Of a stretch of 64,000 nucleotides of DNA, positions 27,757-37,369 are shown one piece after another. The notes below the pieces were generated by a model. It was not told the origin of the DNA. It did not search any database and saw only the letters and a program-made list of their open reading frames with translations. Each line of letters starts with the position of its first letter. Position 1 is the first letter of the stretch. Source of the DNA: Pontiella agarivorans (lineage in GTDB: Bacteria > Verrucomicrobiota > Kiritimatiellia > Kiritimatiellales > Pontiellaceae); NCBI RefSeq assembly GCF_034531395.1, contig NZ_JARVCO010000002.1, forward strand, positions 682,001-746,000. Reading direction: 5' to 3'. Position numbers and translations under genes: made by a program.

Positions 27757-29607
27757 ATGAACAACACAGGGATCATGGGGGCTGCATTTTTACTGACTGC
27801 GGTCGCGGGGGCAGCCGAGATTGGTGCTCTCGATAAACCGAATATTATTGTCTATTTTTCCGACGATATCAGCGCACGCGAAGTTCCAATCTATGGAAGT
27901 TCGGTCTGGACGGATCCTTTGCGAGAAACCACTTCGGATCCAACGTTGCGCGCAAAAATGCCGGTATTGGATCAATTGGCGACAGAAGGCTGCTGGATTA
28001 AAACCGCCTGGGCGGGATGCGTCTGCAATCCGAGCCGCGCCATGATGATGAGCGGTCGCTATGGCTATCAGACCAAATGGTGGAACAATAAAGACAAGGG
28101 CTGGGGCCCGGATGAAAATGGAAAACTGGGTACCTGGCCGGTTTACATGAGTTCTCCGTTGTTGCTGGGTCATGTTGCGAAACAGGCCGGTTATGGGACT
28201 TACTGGGCCGGCAAAACCCAGATGGCCGGAAGCTGGGCACGGCATGGTTTTGATGAGGGATGTTTCACGCCGGGCAATCTGGAACAGCGGGATAATCCGT
28301 TTACTGACTTTAAGCATGAATACAAAAAGGTCGACGGCAAACGTCAGCTGGTCTGTCTGGATACCGGAAAAGTCTGCGATACCTATCTGCAGCACAGTTG
28401 GTACTGGTATCCGCATGTGAAACTGATGAATGACCCCAGTGCGCCGGGTAAAATTGTCTGGTGGCCGAATACGCCGGAGTCGATTAAAGATTTTGGACTG
28501 CATACCTATGGTCCGGACGTGGAAATTCAATTTGCGATGAATTTCATGGAACGCAAACATGCCGAAGGAAAACCGTTCTTCATCTATCATACCACTCATC
28601 TCGGTCATGCGGCCTGGGATTGGTTCGATCCGCAAGGAAAAGGACAGAGCTGGCCCGGCACACCGATCGTTTCCTGGGACGGCAAAAAATATACGCGGCG
28701 GGAACCGAAGATCACCGGGGACAAAGGAAAATACGATACCCACGGAACGGTCACCGAATCGGGCATGCATAGTCATCTGAATTATATCGACTACCAGCTT
28801 TGGCAGTACCGTGAAAAGCTGGAGCAGATGGGCGTGGCGGATAATACCGTGATTATTTTCGCCGCGGATAACGGCAGTGCAGGCTACGGCAAAAACAGCG
28901 GCGAAAAACAGAAGGGATGCCACGTTCCATTTGTGATTTATGCGCCGGGAATGACTAAACACGGGGAACAGGATGTGCTGGCGAGCGTGGTGGATGTTTT
29001 GCCGACGATTGCTGATCTAACCGGCGTTGAACTTCCGGAGGATTATATCGTGGATGGAGAAAGTCTGATTCCGTTTATCTTTACGGATAAACCGGAGCAT
29101 CGCGACTGGATCTATTCTCAGCGGGGTCCGGAACAATTGATTCGCGGAAAAAGAGTGCTGAAAGACGGACGGGATGAATGGTTCGATGTTTCCTCCGATC
29201 CGGATGACCTCATCAGTTTTGAAAAAATCGAAAACTGGGGCGGCGTTTCTGAAGCCCATCGTGAGGAATATGAAAAGCTGCGGGAAATTCTCCCGACCTA
29301 TGATCTCTATTACGATGCATATAATGCACCGGGCGTCGATTATGAGCCGGCTAAACGGCCGCGGTATTCCCGTAAACCGCCGGCAAAAAAAACGAAGGCA
29401 CCCAAAAAGGATTCCGGAAATAAATCTTCTGCCGGAAATGCCGGCGGTAAAACCTTGGAAGCATTCTGTGCGTACAAAAAAAGGGAAATGGAAAAGAAGG
29501 GGAAAGCGTATGATCCGGTAAAGGTTGAAGCGCTTTTCAATACGATCGATGCCAATCGGGACGGGCTGGTAAGCCGGCAGGAAACGCAGACATATTACGC
29601 TAAATAG
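27757..29607 (+). CDS. Secreted sulfatase (Cys-type) with C-terminal EF-hand extension
   Basis: 616 residues from ATG 27757 (AGGAGA six bases upstream; the frame opens earlier only at a GTG without a ribosome site). Sec leader; KPNIIVYFSDDISAREVPIYG; modification motif C90-N-P-S-R in [24 protein letters not shown] and IIFAADNGSAGYGK later blocks. It is a close paralogue of the next gene over about 540 residues. It then adds a lysine-rich linker (PPAKKTKAPKKDSGNK) and a ~60-residue tail with an EF-hand loop (DANRDGLVSRQE), absent from its sister. The tail may bind calcium or anchor the enzyme. It is the first of five sulfatases. Confidence 0.93.
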   Translation: MNNTGIMGAAFLLTAVAGAAEIGALDKPNIIVYFSDDISAREVPIYGSSVWTDPLRETTSDPTLRAKMPVLDQLATEGCWIKTAWAGCVCNPSRAMMMSGRYGYQTKWWNNKDKGWGPDENGKLGTWPVYMSSPLLLGHVAKQAGYGTYWAGKTQMAGSWARHGFDEGCFTPGNLEQRDNPFTDFKHEYKKVDGKRQLVCLDTGKVCDTYLQHSWYWYPHVKLMNDPSAPGKIVWWPNTPESIKDFGLHTYGPDVEIQFAMNFMERKHAEGKPFFIYHTTHLGHAAWDWFDPQGKGQSWPGTPIVSWDGKKYTRREPKITGDKGKYDTHGTVTESGMHSHLNYIDYQLWQYREKLEQMGVADNTVIIFAADNGSAGYGKNSGEKQKGCHVPFVIYAPGMTKHGEQDVLASVVDVLPTIADLTGVELPEDYIVDGESLIPFIFTDKPEHRDWIYSQRGPEQLIRGKRVLKDGRDEWFDVSSDPDDLISFEKIENWGGVSEAHREEYEKLREILPTYDLYYDAYNAPGVDYEPAKRPRYSRKPPAKKTKAPKKDSGNKSSAGNAGGKTLEAFCAYKKREMEKKGKAYDPVKVEALFNTIDANRDGLVSRQETQTYYAK

Positions 29608-29616
29608 GAACAGAAC

Positions 29617-31278
29617 ATGAACATGGTGAAATATTTTATTTTTGCCGCACTTTTTGCGGCCTATTCATCGGCATTCGGTGGCCAGCCATCCAAAACAGAT
29701 AAACCGAATATTATTCTCTATTTTGCGGATGATATCAGTGCGCGTGAATTTCCAGTCTATGGAAGTTCGGTCTGGACAGCCCCGGATTCGACGAATACAT
29801 CGGACCCGAAATACCGGGCCCGAACGCCGGTGATTGATAAACTGGCGGAAGAGGGGTGCTGGATTAAAACGGCGTGGGCAGCGACCGTGTGCAACCCGAG
29901 CCGAGCCATGATGATGAGCGGCCGCTTTGGCTATATGACTAAATGGTGGAACAATAAAGATCGGGGGAACGGGCCGGACGAAACCGGTAAAGTCCGCGGC
30001 ACCTGGCCGGTTTATATGAGCTCTCCGCTGCTGATCGGCCATGTGGCGCAGAATGCAGGCTATGGCACGTATTGGGCCGGAAAAACGCAGATGGCCGGGA
30101 GTTATGCAAAACACGGGTTTGATGAGGGCTGCTTCACGCCCGGAAATCTGAGCGACCGGGATAATCCTTATGCGGATTTTAAGCATGAATATAAGAACGT
30201 CGGTGGAAAACGGGTTCTGATTAATTCGGATACGGGACAGATCTGCGAAACTTACATGCAGCACAGCTGGTATTGGAATCCGCATGTCAAACTGATGAAT
30301 GATCCGAGTGCTCCGGGAAAAATTGTCTGGTGGCCGAATAGCCCCGAGGCAAAAAAGGACTTCGGCGTCAGTACTTACGGGCCCGATGTGGAACTTGATT
30401 TTGCATTGAATTTTCTGGAGCGCCAACATCAGCGGAAAAAGCCGTTTTTCATCTATCACACGACTCACCTCGGTCATGATGCGTTCAACTGGCTCGATCC
30501 GGACTACAAGCAATGGGGAAAATGTAAATGGCCCAACGCACCGATAGTGAAATGGGACGGCGAAAAATATATACGGACAGAGCCGCGGATTACCGGCGAT
30601 GAAGGAAAGTATGATACGCATGGAACCATCACGGAACCGGGTATTCATAACCATATCAATTATATCGACTATCAGGTCTGGCTCTATCAGAAAAAACTGG
30701 ATGAACTGGGAATTGCGGATAATACGATAATCATCATCTGTGCCGACAACGGTACCAGCGGATACGGAAAAAACAGCGGTGAAAAACAGAAGGGCTGTCA
30801 CATTCCGATGATTATCTATGCGCCGGGTATGCATAAGCATGGCGAACAGGATGTGCTGATGAGTGTGGCGGATATGCTCCCGACGATTGCGGACCTCGTT
30901 GGCTATGAGATTCCGGCCGACTATAAAATTGATGGTGAGAGCCTGGTTCCGTTTCTCTTTACTGATAAGCTGGATCATCGCGATTGGCTGTATACGCAAC
31001 GTGGACCTGAGCAGCTGATCCGCGGGAAAAAAGTGCTGAAAGACGGATGGGATAAATGGTGGGATGTTTCAGATTATCCCGAGGATCTGATCCGTTTTAA
31101 TGAGATTAAAAACTGGGGCAAGGTATCTGAAGCGCATCGCGATGAATACGAAGAGCTGCTGGAGATTCTTCCGAAATACGATTTGTATTTTGATGCCTAC
31201 AACGCGCCGGGTGTGGAGTATGAGCCGAAGAAGCGGCCGAACTATGCCCGTAAATCCAAAGAACAGCGCGTTTACTGA
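29617..31278 (+). CDS. Secreted sulfatase (Cys-type), paralogue of the preceding gene
   Basis: 553 residues: Sec leader; [22 protein letters not shown]92-N-P-S-R in [64 protein letters not shown]. Long identical stretches with the previous gene show a tandem duplication. It ends where the sister's lysine-rich EF-hand tail begins ([19 protein letters not shown]). AGGAAC lies at 29606, overlapping the upstream stop; the intergenic gap is only nine bases, so the two are co-transcribed and probably act on related positions of one substrate. Confidence 0.93.
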   Translation: MNMVKYFIFAALFAAYSSAFGGQPSKTDKPNIILYFADDISAREFPVYGSSVWTAPDSTNTSDPKYRARTPVIDKLAEEGCWIKTAWAATVCNPSRAMMMSGRFGYMTKWWNNKDRGNGPDETGKVRGTWPVYMSSPLLIGHVAQNAGYGTYWAGKTQMAGSYAKHGFDEGCFTPGNLSDRDNPYADFKHEYKNVGGKRVLINSDTGQICETYMQHSWYWNPHVKLMNDPSAPGKIVWWPNSPEAKKDFGVSTYGPDVELDFALNFLERQHQRKKPFFIYHTTHLGHDAFNWLDPDYKQWGKCKWPNAPIVKWDGEKYIRTEPRITGDEGKYDTHGTITEPGIHNHINYIDYQVWLYQKKLDELGIADNTIIIICADNGTSGYGKNSGEKQKGCHIPMIIYAPGMHKHGEQDVLMSVADMLPTIADLVGYEIPADYKIDGESLVPFLFTDKLDHRDWLYTQRGPEQLIRGKKVLKDGWDKWWDVSDYPEDLIRFNEIKNWGKVSEAHRDEYEELLEILPKYDLYFDAYNAPGVEYEPKKRPNYARKSKEQRVY

Positions 31279-31300
31279 ATTTTTAATGACGGAGAAAACA

Positions 31301-33121
31301 ATGAAAAAAATGATGACCACCGCACTTTTCGGGATTCTGGTTTTCCAGGGTGTCGCCAAACCGGCTCAACCGAATGTATTGTGGATTTTAACGGATGATC
31401 ATCGTTACGATTCGATCCGTGCATTTAATAAAATGCTGACGGGCGAAGAGATGAGTCCGTTAGGTTATGTGGAATCGCCGCAGACGGACCGGCTGGCCGA
31501 AATGGGCACGACCTTTATCAATACCTACTGCCAGGCGCAGGGATGCGCGCCGTCGCGGGCTTCGATGCATTACGGCCGTTATCCGTTCCGTTCCGGAGTG
31601 TATGAATTTGAATATCATAATAATAGTGCGGAACATTGGAAGCCGTCGCTGCCGGAACAGATGGCCAGGCTGGGTTATCAGACCTTTCACGTTGGAAAAC
31701 TGGGCGTACGCCAGAAAACCCTGTCAGGAAAAGGTGCCGGGAAAGCATCGCTTTATCAGCAGGATGTTGATTTTAAAAAAATGGCTAAAGACGGTATGAC
31801 GGGCTGGGGCAAAGACTGGTTCTTTGAGCTGAAGGGTGAACGTCTGAAGCCGCCGATTAAAAATGTCCGTTTTTTTGTGACTCCGGAAGGGGAGTTCGAA
31901 TACGCCAGCCTTGAACTGGAAAAACGTTTTCCGGAATATGCAGGCTCAGCGGAAGCGACCATGAAAAAATATGATCTGCTGCGGCACTATAACGCAAAAA
32001 AACCGAAACAGCCGGACAACGGATCCATTCTGGCCGGAGTGAGTTCACAACCGGCCGGAAAAACGCGCGACGGCTGGTATACCACGGTTTTCGGCGAGTA
32101 TCTGAAAAATGAAGACAAGATCTTCCTCGTGGGATCGCAGACGGTGAACGGGGTTGATCCGTCGAAGCCGCTGTTCACTCATCTGGGCTATGATTTTCCG
32201 CACACCCCGGTGCTTCCGCCTGCGGACTATCGGGCGCGTTTCCGGAAGCATACGTATACGGTTCCGGAAACGAGCCGGGAAGAGTTTGATACGATGCCGA
32301 AACAGTTGCAGAAAGCGGTTACAATGGGCGCTTCCGATCATTTTACCGATGAAGAAAAACAGGCGATGATTCAGGATTATTATGCTTTCTGTGCGTATGG
32401 TGATTCGCTGGTGGGACAGGCGGTGGATGACTTTATTGCCTACAGTGAGAAACATAAGCAGCCTTGGATGATCGTTTACGTTTGCGGCGACCACGGCTGG
32501 AAACTGAATGACCACGGTTCCGTATCCAAATTTACCCCCTGGGATATCGACAGTCATAATCCGATCATTGTGGTTTCGTCCGATAAAAAGAAATTTCCGG
32601 CGGGAAAAGTGATTCGGGAGTTTACGGAATTTGTTGATATTGCGCCGACCTGTTTGGCGGCCGGTGGAGCGGATCTGGAAAACGATCAGTTCAATTATCT
32701 GGATGGGTATAATCTGGCAGAAGTGACGTCGGGTCAAATTCCGCCCCGCGATTATGTTATCGGCGAGAGCCATGCGGTCACGGGCCCACGTGCCTTTATC
32801 CGGACGAAGGAGTATGTATTCTCGATGCAGACCCGGCCGGATAAAAACCGGGGGAAAAATATGGAGTGGGCTCGCTCAGCATCCTGGGAAGAGCTTGATC
32901 CGGCACTGTATCACATGATTTCCGACCCGGGTGAACTCAACAATCTGGCCCATAATCCTGAATACAGAGCAATTGCTGAAACGATGCAGAAAAAGCTGTT
33001 GAATATTGTGCTGGGCGACAACCGGGTTGAGGTCGATTGGGGCGGTCCTCAGGCCATGGGCACGAAGGTTTACCGAAGTAATTTTGCGCCGGGTGCGGAT
33101 GATAAAAAACTGAAGCTGTAA
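31301..33121 (+). CDS. Secreted sulfatase (Cys-type, 'DDHRYDS' subgroup)
   Basis: 606 residues from ATG 31301 (GGAGA upstream). The frame extends back to 31100, but that part overlaps the previous gene and has no leader. Sec leader; [21 protein letters not shown]82-A-P-S-R in [49 protein letters not shown], where GDHG replaces the commoner [20 protein letters not shown]. It shares a long insertion (residues about 130-250) with the genes at 33271 and 52331, which sets these three apart as one subgroup. Gap to the preceding gene is 22 bases. Confidence 0.93.
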   Translation: MKKMMTTALFGILVFQGVAKPAQPNVLWILTDDHRYDSIRAFNKMLTGEEMSPLGYVESPQTDRLAEMGTTFINTYCQAQGCAPSRASMHYGRYPFRSGVYEFEYHNNSAEHWKPSLPEQMARLGYQTFHVGKLGVRQKTLSGKGAGKASLYQQDVDFKKMAKDGMTGWGKDWFFELKGERLKPPIKNVRFFVTPEGEFEYASLELEKRFPEYAGSAEATMKKYDLLRHYNAKKPKQPDNGSILAGVSSQPAGKTRDGWYTTVFGEYLKNEDKIFLVGSQTVNGVDPSKPLFTHLGYDFPHTPVLPPADYRARFRKHTYTVPETSREEFDTMPKQLQKAVTMGASDHFTDEEKQAMIQDYYAFCAYGDSLVGQAVDDFIAYSEKHKQPWMIVYVCGDHGWKLNDHGSVSKFTPWDIDSHNPIIVVSSDKKKFPAGKVIREFTEFVDIAPTCLAAGGADLENDQFNYLDGYNLAEVTSGQIPPRDYVIGESHAVTGPRAFIRTKEYVFSMQTRPDKNRGKNMEWARSASWEELDPALYHMISDPGELNNLAHNPEYRAIAETMQKKLLNIVLGDNRVEVDWGGPQAMGTKVYRSNFAPGADDKKLKL

Positions 33122-33270
33122 TGCGGCAGGTTCCAGTGCGTTATAACCGGTCACAAGTGGGCTTTTAGAACCATAGCGGTTCCGACCGAAACAGGTAGTA
33201 TCTGGAATTTTGCCGGCTGATCGGAAATGCAGAAGTGGCCGGTTAGACGCAGTAACATAATGAGGAAATC

Positions 33271-35088
33271 ATGAAGATCGTAAAAACTGCAGTTCTCACA
33301 ATGGTCGTGCTGTCATCGTTGTCCGCCGTTGCAGCACGTCAGCCGAATATTCTCTGGGTGCTTACCGATGATCATCGGTACGACTCGATCCGGGCGTTTA
33401 ATAAAATGATCACCGGAGAGGAAAAGAGTGCGCTCGGTTATGTCGAATCGCCCAATACCGATAAACTGGCCGAAATGGGTACGACCTTCATTAATACCTA
33501 CTGCCATGCGCAGGGATGTGCTCCGTCGCGGGCATCGATGCACACCGGGCGTTATCCTTTCCGTTCCGGAATCTATGAATTTGAATGGTTTAATAACAAT
33601 GTAGAGCATTGGAAACCGTCGTTACCCGAACAGATGGCTGAACTGGGCTATCAGACTTTTCATGTAGGTAAACTGGGATTCCGGATTCGTTCCACCTATC
33701 CGAACGGGCGTTTCGGTACGTATCAGGTCTATGAACAGGATATCAGTTTCCATAAAATGTTTGATGAAGGCTTTACCGACTGGAGTAAAGGCATTGTAAC
33801 GGAAGTGAACGGCATAAAACTGGAGGAGCCGCTCCACTGCGACTGGTTGCGCACGCCGGAAGGTTCCTGGGACTATACCGGTTATGCACTGAATAAAATT
33901 CCGGGGCTTGAAAATCACAGCCGCATGATCGATGAAAAGTATGACATTCTGCGTAAATACAGTTCGCCGGATCAGCAGCAGCACGGCTACGGCGAAATCA
34001 TCGGCGGCGTTTGTCCGGTACCGGCCGGCGATAGCCGCGATGGCCGTTACACGACGGAACTGATTAAGTTTCTGAAAAATCCGAATGAAAAGCTGGAGAT
34101 CGGTTCGCAGACCTACACCGGGGTTGATCCCGACAAGCCGTTGTTTGCCAATATCGGGTATGATTTTCCGCATACCCCGGTGCTGCCGCCTAAATCGTTT
34201 CGTGACCGTTTTGCAAAAAAGACATACACGATTCCGGAAGTAGACAAAGATGAGTTCGGCAAACTGCCGCCGCAGCTGCAGGGATTGATCAAAAAGGCGG
34301 CGTCCGATCACTATTCCGATGAAGATAAACAGCAGATGGTTCAGGATTACTATGCGTTCTGCGCCTACGGCGATCATCTGATCGGTCAGGCCGTTGAGGC
34401 TTTTGTGAAATATTCAAAAAAACAGAAACAGCCCTGGATGATTATCTATGTCTGCGGCGACCATGGCTGGCGCCTGAATGAACATGGTTCGATTTATAAA
34501 TTTGCTCCATGGAAAACCGATGCGCTCGATCCCATCATTGTGGTCTCTTCGGATAAACAAAAATTTCCGGCCGGAAAAGTGGTTACCGACCTGACCGAAT
34601 TTGTCGATATTGCTCCGACCTGCATGGCGGCCGGCGGTGCTGATCTGGTGAAGAAGGAATATGACTATCTTGACGGCTTTGATCTCGCGCAGGTAACGGC
34701 CGGAAAGGTGGAGCGAGATTACATCATCGGCGAAAGCCATGCAGTAACGGGTCCGCGTGCGACGATGCGTACGAAACAGTATATGTTTTCCATTAAATCC
34801 CGCCCGAAAAATAGAATGGGCGGAAAGGATATGAAATGGGCAATGAAGGCTTCGTATAAAGAGCTGGAGCCGGTGCTGTATGACCTGAACCGCGACCCCG
34901 ATGAATTGAACAATCTGGCGTTTAATCCCGAATACCAGGGCATTGCCATGAAAATGAAAGAAAAACTGCTTAACATTGTTATTGGCGATAATCGCGTTGA
35001 AGTGAATTGGAATTCGAACGGCGACGGCACTGAAATTTTCCGCAGCAATTTCGCTCCGGATGCCGATGATAGAAAACTGAACCTTTAA
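33271..35088 (+). CDS. Secreted sulfatase (Cys-type), paralogue of the 31301 gene
   Basis: 605 residues. Sec leader; [21 protein letters not shown]83-A-P-S-R in [63 protein letters not shown]; a C-terminus [20 protein letters not shown] matching the sister gene. It is nearly colinear with 31301, so the two arose by tandem duplication. The insert (residues about 140-240) differs more than the core, which suggests the two recognise different parts or ends of the substrate. GAGGAAATC precedes the ATG; 149 bases separate it from the previous gene and hold nothing recognisable. Confidence 0.93.
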   Translation: MKIVKTAVLTMVVLSSLSAVAARQPNILWVLTDDHRYDSIRAFNKMITGEEKSALGYVESPNTDKLAEMGTTFINTYCHAQGCAPSRASMHTGRYPFRSGIYEFEWFNNNVEHWKPSLPEQMAELGYQTFHVGKLGFRIRSTYPNGRFGTYQVYEQDISFHKMFDEGFTDWSKGIVTEVNGIKLEEPLHCDWLRTPEGSWDYTGYALNKIPGLENHSRMIDEKYDILRKYSSPDQQQHGYGEIIGGVCPVPAGDSRDGRYTTELIKFLKNPNEKLEIGSQTYTGVDPDKPLFANIGYDFPHTPVLPPKSFRDRFAKKTYTIPEVDKDEFGKLPPQLQGLIKKAASDHYSDEDKQQMVQDYYAFCAYGDHLIGQAVEAFVKYSKKQKQPWMIIYVCGDHGWRLNEHGSIYKFAPWKTDALDPIIVVSSDKQKFPAGKVVTDLTEFVDIAPTCMAAGGADLVKKEYDYLDGFDLAQVTAGKVERDYIIGESHAVTGPRATMRTKQYMFSIKSRPKNRMGGKDMKWAMKASYKELEPVLYDLNRDPDELNNLAFNPEYQGIAMKMKEKLLNIVIGDNRVEVNWNSNGDGTEIFRSNFAPDADDRKLNL

Positions 35089-35111
35089 AATCCACCCCCA
35101 GGAAACGATCC

Positions 35112-36617
35112 ATGAAAAAAACTGCTCTGATTTTATCGCTCACCGTTGCATCGGTTTTTGCGGCGGATAAACCGAACGTCGTCTTTATTCTGGCCGATGA
35201 TCTCGGGTTGGGGGATATAAGTTTTTATGCAAAACATATCACCCAAACCAAACCGTTTACGGAAACGCCGAATATCGATGCGCTGGCTGAACAGGGACTC
35301 TGGTTTACCGATGGGCATTCCGCAACGGCGCTGTGTGCGCCGACGCGGTATGCGGTGATGAGCGGGAATAACAATTACCGCTGTTATTCGCCGGGCGGGA
35401 TCTGGAGCACATTTGCGCCGACCGGGTTCAAGCCGGGTGAAGTCACGCTGGGTTCCGTAATGCGCGATGCCGGATATTATACCGGGATGATCGGAAAGTG
35501 GCATCTGGGCGGCGATTTTTATGTGCCGGGGACCCAAACCATTTACCGGGGGGCGAAATCGGGCGATATTCTGGACAAGGTGGATGTTTCGCAGTGGGCC
35601 GGAAGCGGACCGCGATACTGTGGATTTGAATATGACTTTATTACGCCCTGCGGCATTCAGGGGCCGATGTATCTGCTGTATGAAAATGAAAAGTGGTATC
35701 CGTGGGCCGAGGGATCGGAGCTGGTGTTTTTTAATAAGGAAAATGCCATTAATCCGAAAGATGTAACGGACAAAGGTCCGGGGCCCGGTGATTCGAAGTG
35801 GGATGCGCGTGAACTGGGTAAAAAGCTTTCCGCCAAAGCAGTGGAATTCATTAAAACCGGTGCGGAAAAAGACGAGCCTTTCTTTTTATATTACTGCTCG
35901 CCCATGGTTCATCTGCCGCATGTGCCGACCGACGAATTTGACGGACAGAAAGTGAAAGGAAGCAATGTATCGCCGCATCTGGATGTGTTGACCGACCTTG
36001 ACCTGCAGGTGAAGCGTATTGTGGATGCGCTTAAAGCTGTCGGTGAATTTGAGAATACGCTCATTGTTTTTTCATCGGATAACGGCGGGCTGAAAGACGG
36101 GACGGCGACTAAAGCGATCGGTTATCAGCCGGGCGGAGAATGGAACGGCTCAAAAAATTCACCGTTTGAAGGTGGACACCGGGTTCCCACGTTCGTGATG
36201 TGGCCGGGTAAAGTAAAGGCGGGGGTATCCGACGAACTGGTATCGAATCAGGATTTTGTGGCCACCTTTGCGGCATTGGTCGGTACTGAAATCCCCAAAG
36301 GGCAGGCACAGGATTCCAATAATATTCTGCCGCTGCTGACCGGAGACGGAGTTTACATGTCCCGGGAATATTTTGTGAATCAGGCGGGAGCCAATCAGGA
36401 GCTGATGTATCGAAAGATGCCGTGGAAGCTGATCATTCAAAGTAATTTCAAGCGGACAAAATATGAGATTAAGTCGCTCTATAACCTAAGGGATGATCCT
36501 CAGGAAAAAAATGATCTGGTGAACAATCCGGAGTACAGATTGACTGCTGAAAAAATGTTCAGGGAATATATGAAGATTATCGAGTCCGGTATGCCGACCG
36601 CTCCGGGCCGTAATTGA
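35112..36617 (+). CDS. Secreted sulfatase (arylsulfatase-like, C-A-P-T-R motif)
   Basis: 501 residues. Sec leader ([18 protein letters not shown]); [20 protein letters not shown]; modification motif C75-A-P-T-R in [12 protein letters not shown], threonine replacing the usual serine as in many arylsulfatases; [42 protein letters not shown]. The C-terminus ends [19 protein letters not shown]. It is not closely related to its four upstream neighbours, so it adds a further specificity to the cluster. AGGAAACGATCC lies before the ATG, 23 bases after the previous stop. A bidirectional hairpin follows. Confidence 0.93.
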   Translation: MKKTALILSLTVASVFAADKPNVVFILADDLGLGDISFYAKHITQTKPFTETPNIDALAEQGLWFTDGHSATALCAPTRYAVMSGNNNYRCYSPGGIWSTFAPTGFKPGEVTLGSVMRDAGYYTGMIGKWHLGGDFYVPGTQTIYRGAKSGDILDKVDVSQWAGSGPRYCGFEYDFITPCGIQGPMYLLYENEKWYPWAEGSELVFFNKENAINPKDVTDKGPGPGDSKWDARELGKKLSAKAVEFIKTGAEKDEPFFLYYCSPMVHLPHVPTDEFDGQKVKGSNVSPHLDVLTDLDLQVKRIVDALKAVGEFENTLIVFSSDNGGLKDGTATKAIGYQPGGEWNGSKNSPFEGGHRVPTFVMWPGKVKAGVSDELVSNQDFVATFAALVGTEIPKGQAQDSNNILPLLTGDGVYMSREYFVNQAGANQELMYRKMPWKLIIQSNFKRTKYEIKSLYNLRDDPQEKNDLVNNPEYRLTAEKMFREYMKIIESGMPTAPGRN

Positions 36618-36650
36618 GAATTATACGCACGAACCCCCGGAAGAAAATGG

Positions 36651-36708
36651 GGCTCCGGCTGACTCCCGCAGGAAAAAGATCTTTTCTCCAGAGTCACGCG
36701 CCGGAGCC
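36651..36708. terminator. Bidirectional terminator between sulfatase cluster and response regulator
   Basis: GGCTCCGGC (36651-36659) pairs with GCCGGAGCC (36700-36708), and GACTC (36661-36665) pairs with GAGTC (36691-36695) inside. The long interrupted stem lies between convergent genes. Confidence 0.7.
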
Positions 36709-36712
36709 GGAA

Positions 36713-37369
36713 TCAGATCAGACCTTTTCGAATGGCTGTGGCGATTGCCGCGGCGATATTGGGAACCTGCAGTTTACTGTAAATTCTTTCGGTATATTGT
36801 GCGACGGTCCGATAGCTCACGCCCATCTGCTCAGCGACCTCTTTTTTGACATAGCCCATGGCCATCAGCTTTAATGCCTGGCTTTCGCGTTCGCTTAGCA
36901 TTCTGTTTTCACTGTCATCTTCAGCGGTTAAGGTGTGAAGCAGCAGTCCGGATAGCCGCTGGTCAATAATGTATCCGCCATCGTGTACATCATAAATGGC
37001 ACTGCGAATGTCGGAAATGGCTGAGCTTTTTAGAATATATCCATGAACGCCCAGACGGATGGCTTCCAGCGTTGTGAGATAGTCATCATTCTGGGTCAGA
37101 ATCAGTATTTTTGTATCCGGCAGGGCATTCTGTATGGAAGGAACGAGGGTAAGTCCGTTTTTTCCGGGAAGATGGAGGTCCAGCAGAATGAGATCGGTTG
37201 TCTCTATTTCCTTCCTGGTCAGGTATTCCGCAAATAATTCCGCGCTATTGAACAGATGCCTGAATTTCATACCGGGTGTGCAGTCAATCACCTGTTGAAG
37301 GGATTTTGCATAGGCCTGATTATCTTCAATAATTGTTATCTGTACGGGTTCGTTCACGTCATCTTCCAT
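36713..37369 (-). CDS. NarL/FixJ-type response regulator
   Basis: 218 residues. Receiver: acidic pair E15-D16 in TIIEDNQAY, phospho-acceptor D64 in LILLDLHLPGKNG, switch T in ILILTQND, lysine in YILKSSA. A linker leads to a LuxR-type HTH (LSERESQALKLMAMGYVKKE, then SYRTVAQYTERIYSKLQV). The start lies 16 bases inside the kinase gene, so the two are translationally coupled. It is clearly different in sequence from the regulator at 17303, so the two systems are likely to read separate signals. Confidence 0.92.
   Translation of the reverse strand: MEDDVNEPVQITIIEDNQAYAKSLQQVIDCTPGMKFRHLFNSAELFAEYLTRKEIETTDLILLDLHLPGKNGLTLVPSIQNALPDTKILILTQNDDYLTTLEAIRLGVHGYILKSSAISDIRSAIYDVHDGGYIIDQRLSGLLLHTLTAEDDSENRMLSERESQALKLMAMGYVKKEVAEQMGVSYRTVAQYTERIYSKLQVPNIAAAIATAIRKGLI

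Noticed and set aside
29665-30999. Minus-strand open frame of 444 codons opposite a sulfatase
   Set aside because: It is the mirror of a conserved sulfatase and the same shadow appears opposite the paralogue at 27790-28962, so codon bias explains it.
31100-31300. Upstream extension of the third sulfatase of the cluster
   Set aside because: The extension overlaps the preceding gene, lacks a leader, and a good ribosome site and signal peptide start at 31301.
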